A stretch of DNA of 64,000 nucleotides from GWC2-37-13 sp964564535 (GCA_964564535.1 CAZMBH010000001.1:1-64000); one strand, 5' to 3'. Numbered from the stretch's first letter, positions 8,462 to 17,304 are shown. The notes: a model not told the origin generated them from the letters alone. Numbers and translations: made by a program.

Positions 8462-9754
8462 ATGAAAATTGCAATCTTAGGCGGAGGAATCGCGGGATTA
8501 ACAGCTGCATATTTTTTGGGTAAAAAAGGTCATGAAGTAACTATTATGGAAAAAGAGAGAGTGCTGGGAGGACTTGCCTCAGGTTTTAAAGATGTTCACT
8601 GGAACTGGTATTTGGAACGTACATACCATCACCTTTTTGCCTCAGACTCGGATATTTTAGATTTTGCTAAAGAAATTGGGTTTAAGAAAATATATTTTAG
8701 GAAACCGGTTACCGCTTCATTGTTTATTGTTAAAAATAAAATGTCTAATTTCCCGCTTGACACTCCAATTGATCTTTTAAGATTTCCGCTTTTAGGATTA
8801 ATAGACAAATTACGGGCTGGCTTTGTTATAGTTTTTCTCAAATTATCTCCTTTTTTACCAATGTATAAGCAGATTACTTCAGAGAATTTTTTAAAAAAAA
8901 GTATGGGTATTAATGTTTGGAATAGATTATGGGAGCAGCTTTTTCGGGGAAAGTTCGGTAAATATGCGGGAATTATTTTAGCCGTCTTTATTTGGGCAAG
9001 AATTAAAAAAAGAACAAAGGCTTTAGGATATATAGAGGGAGGATTCCAAACTTTTATTGATTATCTTGAAGATAAGTTAAAAAGTTTGCCCACCTCCGCT
9101 AAAGCTTCGGTGGGCAAGCGGGTTAATGTGTTAACGGGTTACGAAATTAAGGAAATCAAAAAGAAAGGGGAAAAGTTTATTGTCAATAATCAAACTTACG
9201 ATAAAGTTATTTCCACCCTTCCAACACCAGTTTTAGCAAAATTAACAACCAACATTTTTCCTCAAAAATATTTATCACGATTTAATAAACTTAAATATCT
9301 TCACGCGATTACCTTAATTTTAGAAACCAAAAAACCGATTTTGCAATCAACTTATTGGCTTAATATCTGTACTGATAAAATTCCTTTTATGGTATTGGCT
9401 CAACACACAAATTTTTCCGATAAAAAAAATTATGATAATAATCATATAAGTTATATTGGTTGGTATGTGAATAGAGATAGTAAATTATTAAACATGAATA
9501 AAGAAGAAATATTAAAATTGGTCAAACCTCATCTGGAAAAAATAGAAAATCATAAATTAGTAATAAAAAATTATTTTATTTTCAAAGCGCCTTTTGCTCA
9601 ACCAATTTTTGATAAAGATTTTGAAAAAAATATGCCGACTTTTAAAACCCCTGACAAAAACTTTTTTATTGCTAATCTTGACATGACTTATCCTTACGAC
9701 CGGGGAACAAATTATGCTGTCAAATTAGGCAAACAGGTCGCTGGAATGATATAA
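8462..9754 (+). CDS. FAD-dependent oxidoreductase (amine-oxidase / protoporphyrinogen-oxidase-like)
   Basis: A 430-residue flavoprotein. The dinucleotide-binding motif GGGIAGLTAAYFLGKKGHEV is at residues 7-26, followed by EKERVLGGLASG, typical of the amine oxidase/UDP-galactopyranose mutase-like group that CPR genomes encode near glycan genes. A C-terminal FAD-contact region carries YPYDRGTNYAVKLGKQVAG. The substrate is not evident. Residues about 210-220 (PTSAKASVGK) are encoded by a GC-rich palindrome that appears to have inserted in frame. Divergent from the surface-protein gene. Confidence 0.8.
   Translation: MKIAILGGGIAGLTAAYFLGKKGHEVTIMEKERVLGGLASGFKDVHWNWYLERTYHHLFASDSDILDFAKEIGFKKIYFRKPVTASLFIVKNKMSNFPLDTPIDLLRFPLLGLIDKLRAGFVIVFLKLSPFLPMYKQITSENFLKKSMGINVWNRLWEQLFRGKFGKYAGIILAVFIWARIKKRTKALGYIEGGFQTFIDYLEDKLKSLPTSAKASVGKRVNVLTGYEIKEIKKKGEKFIVNNQTYDKVISTLPTPVLAKLTTNIFPQKYLSRFNKLKYLHAITLILETKKPILQSTYWLNICTDKIPFMVLAQHTNFSDKKNYDNNHISYIGWYVNRDSKLLNMNKEEILKLVKPHLEKIENHKLVIKNYFIFKAPFAQPIFDKDFEKNMPTFKTPDKNFFIANLDMTYPYDRGTNYAVKLGKQVAGMI
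9086..9117. repeat. GC-rich palindrome inside a coding region
   Basis: Inverted arms TTGCCCACC and GGTGGGCAA flank CCGCTAAAGCTTC. It sits within the oxidoreductase gene and contributes the peptide PTSAKASVGK in frame. I know similar encoded peptides from other Patescibacteria proteins. A related palindrome lies at 52959-52984. Confidence 0.75.
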
Positions 9755-9766
9755 TATTAATGAATT

Positions 9767-10642
9767 ATGAAAGGTGAATTAGTAAAAGTAATTACCGCTG
9801 ATGGACTAGAGTTAAAGGGATTTTTCTCCGATCAAAAAAGTGAAATTGCAGTTTTTCATTCCCATGGAACTGCCGGTGATTTTTATACCCATGAATTTAT
9901 TGAGGTTGAAGGAAATAAATTAGCTAAAGAAAAAATTTCTTTTTTAACAGCTAATAATCGGGGGCATGATGGTTATACCGATATTAGAAAACATAAAGAC
10001 GGAAAAATTGAGTGGGTGCAAATTGGCGGTGGGCAAGAAAGATTTGAGGACTGTCTTTTAGATATTGATGCTTGGATAAATTTTTTAGTTAAAAGAGGAG
10101 TAAAAAAGATTATTCTCCAATCACACAGTCTTACTCAAAAAATTCTTTATTATAAATCAAAAAAGGCTAATAAAAGAGTAATTGGTCAAATTCATATTTC
10201 ACCATGCAACGATGCGGGTTTAATGCAATCTATTCTTGGAGACAAAAAATACTTAGAAACTAATAAGATGATTTCCGAGATGATTAAGTTTGGAAAAGGC
10301 AATAATAAATTATCTGAACAATTATCGGCCGTTTGCCCGATGAACGCCATAGCTTATTCTGGATATCTAATTGAAGAAGGTGTTGGAAATCTATTTCCTT
10401 ATCATAATTCGTTATCAAAAAAATGGACCGCTTTAGAAAAAAACATAGAACCATTATTGGCTATCTTTGGGAGTGATGATATATATATAAAACCTTCAAA
10501 TAAAATTGCATCTGATTTATTTAAACAAAAAAATAAAAGTGCTGAAACAAAAATAATAAAAGGTGCCGCTCATAGTTATATCGGTTATGAAAAAGAGCTT
10601 ATTACGATTATTTTTGATTGGATTAAAAGAAATTATTTATGA
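9767..10642 (+). CDS. alpha/beta-hydrolase-fold protein
   Basis: A 291-residue protein with an alpha/beta-hydrolase plan: an oxyanion segment FHSHGTAGDFY near residue 30, a nucleophile elbow QSHSLTQK at about 123 (SxSxT in place of GxSxG), an acidic residue in FGSDDIYIKP, and a late histidine in GAAHSYIGY. The region NNRGHDGYT resembles DUF1749-type hydrolases. The substrate is unknown. The following hydrolase gene overlaps it by 4 nt, so they are probably co-translated. Confidence 0.7.
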   Translation: MKGELVKVITADGLELKGFFSDQKSEIAVFHSHGTAGDFYTHEFIEVEGNKLAKEKISFLTANNRGHDGYTDIRKHKDGKIEWVQIGGGQERFEDCLLDIDAWINFLVKRGVKKIILQSHSLTQKILYYKSKKANKRVIGQIHISPCNDAGLMQSILGDKKYLETNKMISEMIKFGKGNNKLSEQLSAVCPMNAIAYSGYLIEEGVGNLFPYHNSLSKKWTALEKNIEPLLAIFGSDDIYIKPSNKIASDLFKQKNKSAETKIIKGAAHSYIGYEKELITIIFDWIKRNYL

Positions 10643-11226
10643 GAAATATTTTCATTATCCATGGTAGTTATGGTTATCCAGAAGAAAATTGGTTTCCTTG
10701 GTTAAAAAAAGAATTATCAAAATTAGGTCACCGTGTTTTTGTTCCACGATTCCCAATCCCAAAAAATGAGTCAGGAGGAGAACATAAATTAGATCTATGG
10801 TTTAAAGAATTCGATGAATATAAAAACTATTTAAATAAAGATTCGATAATTATCGCTCATAGTCGTGGATGTTCTTTTGCTTTTCAGGCTTTACCCATTT
10901 ATAAAGTAAAGATCGATTCTTTATTTTTAGTTGGCCCGTTTGTTGATTATGATCAATGGAGACCGGATATTTATACAAGATATGATTCTTTTCAAGAAAA
11001 ACCCTATTTGTGGAAAAGATTAAGGCAGCTAGTTAATTACGTGGAAATTTTTCAATCTACTAACGATGTTATCCCTATTTCTGAAGGCCAATTCATAGCA
11101 GATTGGCTACATGCTAAAATAAATATTATTAAAAACGCAGGTCACTTTAATGCTTCTTATAACAAAAAATTTAGTAAGTTTCCTTTATTACTAAAAAACA
11201 TTAAGACTGTTTTGAATAAAAGTTAG
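10639..11226 (+). CDS. RBBP9/YdeN-type serine hydrolase
   Basis: A 195-residue small hydrolase. It opens with FIIHGSYGYPEENWFPWLKKEL, close to the RBBP9/YdeN family start; the nucleophile motif IAHSRGCSFAF is at about 74, the acidic residue lies in STNDVIP and the histidine in NAGHFNASY. It overlaps the previous gene by 4 nt (ATGA) and its stop overlaps the convergent isomerase gene by 4 nt. Physiological substrate unknown. Confidence 0.8.
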   Translation: MRNIFIIHGSYGYPEENWFPWLKKELSKLGHRVFVPRFPIPKNESGGEHKLDLWFKEFDEYKNYLNKDSIIIAHSRGCSFAFQALPIYKVKIDSLFLVGPFVDYDQWRPDIYTRYDSFQEKPYLWKRLRQLVNYVEIFQSTNDVIPISEGQFIADWLHAKINIIKNAGHFNASYNKKFSKFPLLLKNIKTVLNKS

Positions 11227-12239
11227 ACTTCTTTTAGTTTTTTCTTGAAGTAATCAACGTAGGGGACAGCAGCCGGATTTTCTCCATAAAGATCGGACAA
11301 ATACATTGTAAGGAAATTGCCAAAAATCATCAGCTCAAAAGCCTGTTCAATTTTATTTTGCCCTTTTAATTCGTACCAAGCCGTTTCAATATTATTTTTT
11401 TCAACAACTTCTTTGGTGATATAAAATCTTTTTTGAATTGATGGAGAAAATAATTTAGAAAAAAAGAAAATAAATAAGGAAATTTTTGCCAATTCTTTAG
11501 GATTCTTTAGCCCTTCCATTAAATGATGATTCAGTTCTGGAATAATTCTAAAAGATGAAATTGATTTAGCGGTTTCATTTGTTTGATTTGCCATTGCATT
11601 GCCAATTCCTGTTAAAAATTCAGAGACAATATAATAAGGATATTTATTAATTATTCTCTGCGCCATTAACTTAGCATCTTCTTCAATTTTTTTAGTATCC
11701 AAATTGCTAACAGATGAAAAAATGTTATTTTTTTCTAAATTTAAAATTTTTAGATTAGATAATAATCCCATTATTCCGCCAATTAAGTAACCGAATCCTA
11801 TCCGGGGTTGGTTTGACGGATTATAAACCGGGTCGAAAAAATACCCGGGTGCTTTTATTTTCTCGAGAAAAAATTTTAATTCTCCGCCGTTTGATATCCC
11901 GATTATTTTTGCCTTTTTTTCATAGGCTTTTTGGCCTGTTGTCAAAACCTCTTCTGTTGTTCCCGAATACGAGGATAAAATTACTAAAGTATTAGCATCT
12001 ACAAAACCAGGTAAAACATAGTCATCATTGATCAAATAAGGAATTCCTATCTCCTCTTTAAAAAGTTCTTTAATAATATAATGAGGGAATCTTGACCCTC
12101 CCATCCCGCAAGCAACAATATTTTTTACCTGCTGATATTCCTTTGGTAAGTTTAATTCTGAGGATTTTTGAAACGAATCTTTAATCTGCTCTGAAAAAAG
12201 ATTTATTGATTTAAATACAACATCGTTCACATCAATCAT
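11223..12239 (-). CDS. bifunctional phosphoglucose/phosphomannose isomerase
   Basis: Interconverts glucose-6-P or mannose-6-P and fructose-6-P. It has 338 residues with two SIS domains: CGMGGSRFPHY (about 44) and SSYSGTTEEVL (about 88), then NPSNQPRIGFGYL and the late ELNHHLMEG active-site region typical of the archaeal/CPR PGI/PMI family. It feeds sugar-nucleotide and glycan precursors, consistent with the prenyltransferase and O-antigen-ligase-like genes nearby. Confidence 0.88.
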   Translation of the reverse strand: MIDVNDVVFKSINLFSEQIKDSFQKSSELNLPKEYQQVKNIVACGMGGSRFPHYIIKELFKEEIGIPYLINDDYVLPGFVDANTLVILSSYSGTTEEVLTTGQKAYEKKAKIIGISNGGELKFFLEKIKAPGYFFDPVYNPSNQPRIGFGYLIGGIMGLLSNLKILNLEKNNIFSSVSNLDTKKIEEDAKLMAQRIINKYPYYIVSEFLTGIGNAMANQTNETAKSISSFRIIPELNHHLMEGLKNPKELAKISLFIFFFSKLFSPSIQKRFYITKEVVEKNNIETAWYELKGQNKIEQAFELMIFGNFLTMYLSDLYGENPAAVPYVDYFKKKLKEV

Positions 12240-12281
12240 AGAGTTTAATGATATTAATAAATCATGTATAATTCAATAGTG

Positions 12282-13202
12282 ATGAAAAATAATAAATTCT
12301 TCATTTATCTTCGGGTTTTGCGGGTTAATCAATGGATTAAAAATCTTGTTATATTTACGGCTATTATTTTTTCCGGTCAACTTTTTAATATTGATTTATT
12401 TGCAAATACAGTAAGAGCTTTTTTTATTTTTTGTTTATTGTCATCCTCCTCGTACATACTAAATGATATTATCGATTATCCTTTTGATAAAAAACATTCA
12501 ATAAAAAAATATCGACCGATTGCCTCAGGTGAAATCTCTATGCCCGAGGCAACTTTTCTGGTTTTTGTGTTAACAATCGTTTCTCTACTTTTAGCTTTAT
12601 TTTTTTCAACTTCATTTTTTATTATCAGTTTGGTATTTATTATATTGCACTTCTTATATTCATTATTTTTAAAAAAACACCCAGTAATTGATATTTTCAC
12701 AATATCCTTCTCATTCACCATAAGGGCTTATGCCGGAGTAGTTGCCACCGGGTTTCATATTCCTGTTTGGATGATGTTGACTATTTTCTTCATGTCTCTT
12801 TTTATGGCAACGGTTAAACGACATGCTGAATTAGTGGCTCACGGAAAAGAAACAAGGATTTCTCTTTATAGGTATAATGAGCATTTTTTAGATTTTTTAA
12901 CCTATACGGCAACTACTTCGACGATCATGTCGTATTCATTCTATACGTACTTTGAAAAACTGCCTCAAACTGAAACAGAGTTTTCTAATTTTTTTAATCT
13001 AACGTTTCCGGGTTTTGAAGCCAGGAAATGGCTGATGGTCTCAATCCCATTGGTTGTTTATGGAATTGCCCGTTATGCACAGCTTTTATATGAAAAAGCT
13101 GAAGGAGAAAGGCCGGAAAAAATAATTACAACGGATATCCCACTGGTTGTAACCATTGGCCTCTGGGGAGTTATTGTTGTCAGCTTAATCTATCTTTTGT
13201 AG
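12282..13202 (+). CDS. UbiA-family prenyltransferase (decaprenyl-phosphate phosphoribosyltransferase-like)
   Basis: An integral membrane prenyltransferase of about 306 residues. The first aspartate-rich motif is NDIIDYPFDKKH (about 67-78), followed by KYRPIASGEI; the N-terminal LRVNQWIKN fits the DPPR synthase subgroup (Rv3806c-like), which builds decaprenyl-phosphoryl pentoses for glycan export. The start at 12282 is preferred to an ATG 18 nt earlier because a TATAAT (12267-12272) overlaps the earlier codon. The stop codon lies within the recA upstream element. Confidence 0.82.
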   Translation: MKNNKFFIYLRVLRVNQWIKNLVIFTAIIFSGQLFNIDLFANTVRAFFIFCLLSSSSYILNDIIDYPFDKKHSIKKYRPIASGEISMPEATFLVFVLTIVSLLLALFFSTSFFIISLVFIILHFLYSLFLKKHPVIDIFTISFSFTIRAYAGVVATGFHIPVWMMLTIFFMSLFMATVKRHAELVAHGKETRISLYRYNEHFLDFLTYTATTSTIMSYSFYTYFEKLPQTETEFSNFFNLTFPGFEARKWLMVSIPLVVYGIARYAQLLYEKAEGERPEKIITTDIPLVVTIGLWGVIVVSLIYLL

Positions 13203-13241
13203 GTTATAAGCGGTTGACATTATATAAACATTATTTATTAT
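13195..13241 (+). promoter_or_regulatory. recA promoter with shared 24-bp upstream element
   Basis: The element at 13195-13218 contains GTAGGTTATAAGCGGTTGAC. Its last bases form the -35 TTGACA (13214-13219); a TATTAT -10 lies at 13236-13241. The same element precedes radC (51571) and the TrpR-like gene (607-583, minus). The leader runs 91 nt to recA and holds two copies of AAACTCGTTAA (13279 and 13297) plus an inverted CGAGTTA (13254), a possible additional control site. Confidence 0.7.
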
Positions 13242-13332
13242 TAACTTATTTGGCGAGTTATTTATTTAACGTGTTTGAAAACTCGTTAAACCCGCTAAAC
13301 TCGTTAATAATTAATATTTAATAAATATATTT

Positions 13333-14316
13333 ATGAAATCACAAGATTCAGAAAAAAGACAGGCAGTAACTACCGCTATTGATGCGATTCAAAAACAATT
13401 TGGTAGGGGTTCAATTATGCGATTAGGTCAGTCTACAGTTGTTCCTGTTGAAGTTATTTCAACCGGAATTCCTACTCTTGACACCGCCCTTGGAGTCGGA
13501 GGAATCCCAAGAGGACGAATCGTTGAAATTTTTGGACCTGAAGCAGCTGGAAAAACTACTGTTTGTTTATCTTTAATTGCTGAAGCTCAAAAAGCCGGAG
13601 GAGTGGCCGCATTTATTGACGCTGAACATGCTCTCGATCCTGCTTGGGCAAAAATTTTAGGAGTAAAACTTGAAGATCTTTTAGTTTCGCAACCTGACAC
13701 AGGAGAACAAGCGCTTGAAATTACGGAGACCTTGGTTAGATCCGGGGGGATTGATTTGATTGTTGTAGATTCGGTAGCCGCCTTAGTTCCAAGAGCTGAA
13801 ATTGAAGGCGAGATGGGAGAATCACAGATGGGTTTACAAGCCCGCCTAATGTCACAGGCTTTAAGAAAATTAACAGGAATTGTTTCAAAATCCAAGACAA
13901 CGATTGTCTTTACTAACCAACTGCGACAAAAAATTGGTGTTTTCTTTGGTAACCCGGAAACAACTCCAGGGGGATTGGCATTAAAGTTTTACTGCAGTGT
14001 TAGAATGGACGTTCGGAAAATTGAAACACTAAAAAAGAATATGGTCGTTTACGGATCGCGAATTAGAGTTAAGGTAATTAAAAATAAAGTTGCTCCGCCC
14101 TTTAAAGAAGCTGAGGTTGTAATTATTTCTACGGGAATTGATAAAGAAGAGGGAATAATTGATGCAGCCATTGCCGCTGGACTTTTAGTCAAAAGCGGTT
14201 CATTTATCAAATATAACGATAAAGTCTTAGGACACGGGAAAGAAGAAGTAAAAGAAATATTAATGAAAGATCATAAAGTGAGGGAGCAAATATTGAAACA
14301 ACTAATAAAAAAATAA
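13333..14316 (+). CDS. recA: recombinase RecA
   Basis: A 327-residue strand-exchange ATPase. Walker A GPEAAGKTT is at about 67-75, Walker B LIVVDSVAALVP at about 140, and the L2 region TTIVFTNQLRQKIGV is present. The C-terminal acidic tail of longer RecA proteins is missing, which fits the compact genome. recX follows with no gap. Confidence 0.98.
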   Translation: MKSQDSEKRQAVTTAIDAIQKQFGRGSIMRLGQSTVVPVEVISTGIPTLDTALGVGGIPRGRIVEIFGPEAAGKTTVCLSLIAEAQKAGGVAAFIDAEHALDPAWAKILGVKLEDLLVSQPDTGEQALEITETLVRSGGIDLIVVDSVAALVPRAEIEGEMGESQMGLQARLMSQALRKLTGIVSKSKTTIVFTNQLRQKIGVFFGNPETTPGGLALKFYCSVRMDVRKIETLKKNMVVYGSRIRVKVIKNKVAPPFKEAEVVIISTGIDKEEGIIDAAIAAGLLVKSGSFIKYNDKVLGHGKEEVKEILMKDHKVREQILKQLIKK

Positions 14317-14784
14317 ATGGAAGATGATTTGATTCTCTTATTAAATATTGCTTTCTTTTATCTTAAATTCCGTCCTCGTACGATTAAAGAAACCCGGGAT
14401 TATCTTTACAAAAAAGTCCGAACAACCCATTGGTCACATGAGGCAGTTGATAAGGTCATTGATCATCTGATTGAATTAAAATTCTTAGACGATAAAGCAT
14501 TTATTGATTATCTCGTCAACTCAAGGACAAAAACAAAAGTGAAAGGAATTTATGCAATCAAACAGGAGTTAAACAGGTTTGGGGTTGATAGGGAATTAGT
14601 TGACGAATATTTTTCTAATACTGAGATCAATGAAGATCAATTGGCGGAAAAAATTTTATCTTCCCGCTGGCCCCGACTAAAGTCACTTCCAAAACAAAAA
14701 CGCTTCGAAAAAGCCTTATCCCTCTTACAACGACGAGGGTTTAATTATGACACAAGTAAAAAGACAATTGAAAAAATGCTATAA
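14317..14784 (+). CDS. recX: RecA regulator RecX
   Basis: A 155-residue helical protein with tandem three-helix repeats: FRPRTIKETRDYLYKK, then DHLIELKFLDDKAFIDYLV and KGIYAIKQELNRFGV. RecX proteins bind and limit RecA filaments. The ATG follows the recA stop codon directly, so expression is tied to recA. Confidence 0.9.
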   Translation: MEDDLILLLNIAFFYLKFRPRTIKETRDYLYKKVRTTHWSHEAVDKVIDHLIELKFLDDKAFIDYLVNSRTKTKVKGIYAIKQELNRFGVDRELVDEYFSNTEINEDQLAEKILSSRWPRLKSLPKQKRFEKALSLLQRRGFNYDTSKKTIEKML

Positions 14785-14804
14785 TTTTTTTTATTTAATA
14801 AAAT

Positions 14805-16199
14805 ATGAATATTAATACTGCAGAAACTGGTCTTGGAACATTAAATAGTGAACACCTCGAACAATATTTTGTTAAATCAAAATCAGGTATTGAGGCTACT
14901 CTTAAAGCCTCTATGAGCACTGAAAAAGGTGAAGAACTTGTGCGAGATGCTTTTCCAGATAATCTAAAATCATTTTTAAATATTCCTGAGATTACCACTG
15001 AAATATTTGTAGAAAATCCTCGTTCGTTTTATAGTTTAATTACAGATGATGCAGAAGTAATCTATACGACATCGGGTACAAGCGGTAGTAAAAAAGAGGT
15101 TATATATCCAAGAAGTTGTTCATTCATTAAAAGGGACCTTGATCCAGAACTTGTTGCTTTATTTAAAGAAAAAAATAGCCTTCTATTACTTGATAGGGAC
15201 AGTGAGGAAGAAGGATCGGGTGTTACTATTGTTCGCGAAAGCCTCAAAGAAATTCTTGGAAAGGATCCTCGAACAAAATTATTTACAATGCCCGATGAAG
15301 CTATAAAAAATATAATTGAATCAAAAGTTGACAATGTATATATTAGTTTAACACCTTCGCTTGCGCGACTATTAATCTCAGGGCTTGCCCAAATTAAACA
15401 AGAAAATCCAGAATCATTACTTTCTTTGAAAGGTAAATCAGTCTTTTTTGAACTTTCTGGGGAGAGAATTAATATTGATGAACTTAACAAATGGAACAAT
15501 ATTATTACTACGATATTTGGAGAACATCACTCACAAATTTCTCGTTTTGTTGCAGTATACGGGACATATGAAACTTTAATGTTAGGAATATATCGGTGGA
15601 AAAAAGATGATATTATACCCAAATATGAAATTCCATCAAATCAGTTTTGTCTTGTTTTGGATAATGATAATCAACCTATTCTTAACAAAAGAGGAAGATT
15701 GGAAACAACACCTCTTAACAGAACTAAAGGGACAATATTATGGAGATATTTAACGGGAGATATAGCGGAAATGGTATATGAAGATGGCAAATTTTACCTT
15801 ATTGACCCAAAACGTGATGAAAAAAAACCACAACTTAGTATTTTTGGAGAAAAAATTACCCATAAACAATTAGAAGAAATATCAGGATATCTACATTCCA
15901 AAAATTTTCCTATTGAATTAGAATACTTAACACAACAAACAACAATTGGTAAATTCTTGCTCACAATTATAGTCCACGGAATCAATCAACAAAATTATGA
16001 AAATTTTAAAATAATATTGGTAGATTATTTAAAAAAATATTTTCCTATTTTCTCACAGGCCGTATCTGGCAAAGCGTATAAAATTCAAATTTTAAGTAAC
16101 CCCAAATCCATTCATAAGTCATATAAAGTAACTAACGACACTTCCTTATTGAATGACAATGTTTTTAATGAAATACATTCAGAATTTAATTTAGTATGA
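14805..16199 (+). CDS. ANL-superfamily adenylate-forming enzyme, GH3/PaaK-like
   Basis: A 464-residue protein I cannot place in a named family. It shows the core ANL signature: P-loop TTSGTSGSK (88-96), a YGTYET motif (252-257) in the position of the A5 YG-TE, RYLTGD (314-319) in the position of Y-R/T-GD, and LSIFGEKIT (344-352), which resembles the GH3 acyl-amido synthetase segment LSI-x-x-EK-T. This predicts ATP-dependent activation of a carboxylate to an adenylate, then transfer to a thiol or amine. It is first in a tight three-gene set: the next ATG overlaps its stop by 4 nt. Substrate unknown. Confidence 0.6.
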   Translation: MNINTAETGLGTLNSEHLEQYFVKSKSGIEATLKASMSTEKGEELVRDAFPDNLKSFLNIPEITTEIFVENPRSFYSLITDDAEVIYTTSGTSGSKKEVIYPRSCSFIKRDLDPELVALFKEKNSLLLLDRDSEEEGSGVTIVRESLKEILGKDPRTKLFTMPDEAIKNIIESKVDNVYISLTPSLARLLISGLAQIKQENPESLLSLKGKSVFFELSGERINIDELNKWNNIITTIFGEHHSQISRFVAVYGTYETLMLGIYRWKKDDIIPKYEIPSNQFCLVLDNDNQPILNKRGRLETTPLNRTKGTILWRYLTGDIAEMVYEDGKFYLIDPKRDEKKPQLSIFGEKITHKQLEEISGYLHSKNFPIELEYLTQQTTIGKFLLTIIVHGINQQNYENFKIILVDYLKKYFPIFSQAVSGKAYKIQILSNPKSIHKSYKVTNDTSLLNDNVFNEIHSEFNLV

Positions 16200-16720
16200 A
16201 AGATGTTGTTTATTACTTTGGGTATGGGATATTGAAGAATCAAGACGTTGTCAAAGAAATTATTGGCACTATTCCTAAAGGCGGATATGGTGGAATTTTA
16301 GAAGGTTTTGATTTGGGTTATCAGAATCTTGATCAAATTCCTGAACCTTCAAAAAAAATTCTTTTCGGACTATATGGCTTCAACTTCAAAGCATATACTA
16401 TTCGAAAAGGAAATGGCTACATAAGTGGAATTATTTGGGAACTTAATCAAAAAGAATTTAACTTTATTAAAGAATGGGAATTTGTTGGTGTTTGGCGAAA
16501 TGTTATTTCAGTTCCAATTAAATTGTTTAATGGACATTTAATAACTTCATTTACTACTTCAATATTTTATGACCAAACTATAAAAGGATATATCGACAGT
16601 ATAAACTACGAAACCAATCTTAATCCTCAAGGAAAAAAACAACTTTACGAAAATAAAGATAAAATTATGGAAATTGAACTTATTAGAAAGCAAATTAAAA
16701 TTTTGAGAACAAAAAAATGA
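16196..16720 (+). CDS. gamma-glutamylcyclotransferase-fold protein, paralogue 1
   Basis: A 174-residue protein of the GGCT/AIG2-like type: it begins with YYFGYGILK, the counterpart of the YFAYGSN motif, and later has ISGIIWELNQKEFNFIKEWE; Glu95 in WEFVG aligns with the catalytic glutamate before the conserved EG. It resembles the next gene along its whole length (FGYG, the GTIPKG / GRLPKG region, GF-L, and W-E-VG-W). Known GGCT-fold enzymes open gamma-glutamyl amides to 5-oxoproline; whether this one does is not shown. Stop and start codons overlap at both ends of the gene. Confidence 0.55.
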   Translation: MKDVVYYFGYGILKNQDVVKEIIGTIPKGGYGGILEGFDLGYQNLDQIPEPSKKILFGLYGFNFKAYTIRKGNGYISGIIWELNQKEFNFIKEWEFVGVWRNVISVPIKLFNGHLITSFTTSIFYDQTIKGYIDSINYETNLNPQGKKQLYENKDKIMEIELIRKQIKILRTKK

Positions 16721-17229
16721 CCGCTAACAACAATCGACTTATTGAATTTTTCGGGTATGGCACTGACCGTGACCCGGAAATGATGAAGACAATTATCGGG
16801 CGCCTACCAAAAGGTTATCCAGCAACAATTGAAGGATTTGAACTTTGTGTCCAATCTTGGGATGAAATACCAGAGGAAGCGAGAAAGATTTTGTCTCCGC
16901 CGTGGGATAATAACTTTAAATCATACGTACTTCGGCCTACATTAAAGCAAAATAAACGAGTTAGGGGAACGGTATGGCTAATAACACCCCAGGAAAGAAA
17001 ATTAATTGATAACTGGGAACTGGTCGGAAAATGGTATCACGTCTTTGTCTTGAGAATTAATACCCATGACAATCTTCCAAAACAAATCGAGATTCAAGTT
17101 ATTTATGATCAAAACATCAAAAAGGTCGTCCATGGAGAATATTATCGAAACTATATTGCCAGTAAATCAAAAATATTAGATCTAGCAGAAAAAGCCCGAA
17201 GCGATTATCTTAAAAGGGATTTAAATTAA
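16717..17229 (+). CDS. gamma-glutamylcyclotransferase-fold protein, paralogue 2
   Basis: A 170-residue paralogue of the preceding product: FFGYGTDRDPEMMKTIIG at the N terminus, VRGTVWLITPQERKLIDNWE in the middle, and Glu101 in the catalytic-glutamate position. It overlaps the previous gene by 4 nt and ends the cassette. A short AT-rich gap with an inverted repeat separates it from the RNase Y gene. Two non-identical copies behind one adenylating enzyme suggest a heterodimer or two related substrates (inference). Confidence 0.55.
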   Translation: MTANNNRLIEFFGYGTDRDPEMMKTIIGRLPKGYPATIEGFELCVQSWDEIPEEARKILSPPWDNNFKSYVLRPTLKQNKRVRGTVWLITPQERKLIDNWELVGKWYHVFVLRINTHDNLPKQIEIQVIYDQNIKKVVHGEYYRNYIASKSKILDLAEKARSDYLKRDLN

Positions 17230-17304
17230 TCTTTTTATTAAATCAATTTGTAGTTTTCAAAAAAAAAGAGTAAAATATCCGTATTAGAAATTGCTTAAGA
17301 GAGA

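Noticed and set aside
15062..15499. 145-codon minus-strand open frame inside the adenylating-enzyme gene
   Set aside because: Ser/Leu-rich shadow of the plus-strand gene, with no promoter and no recognisable motif.
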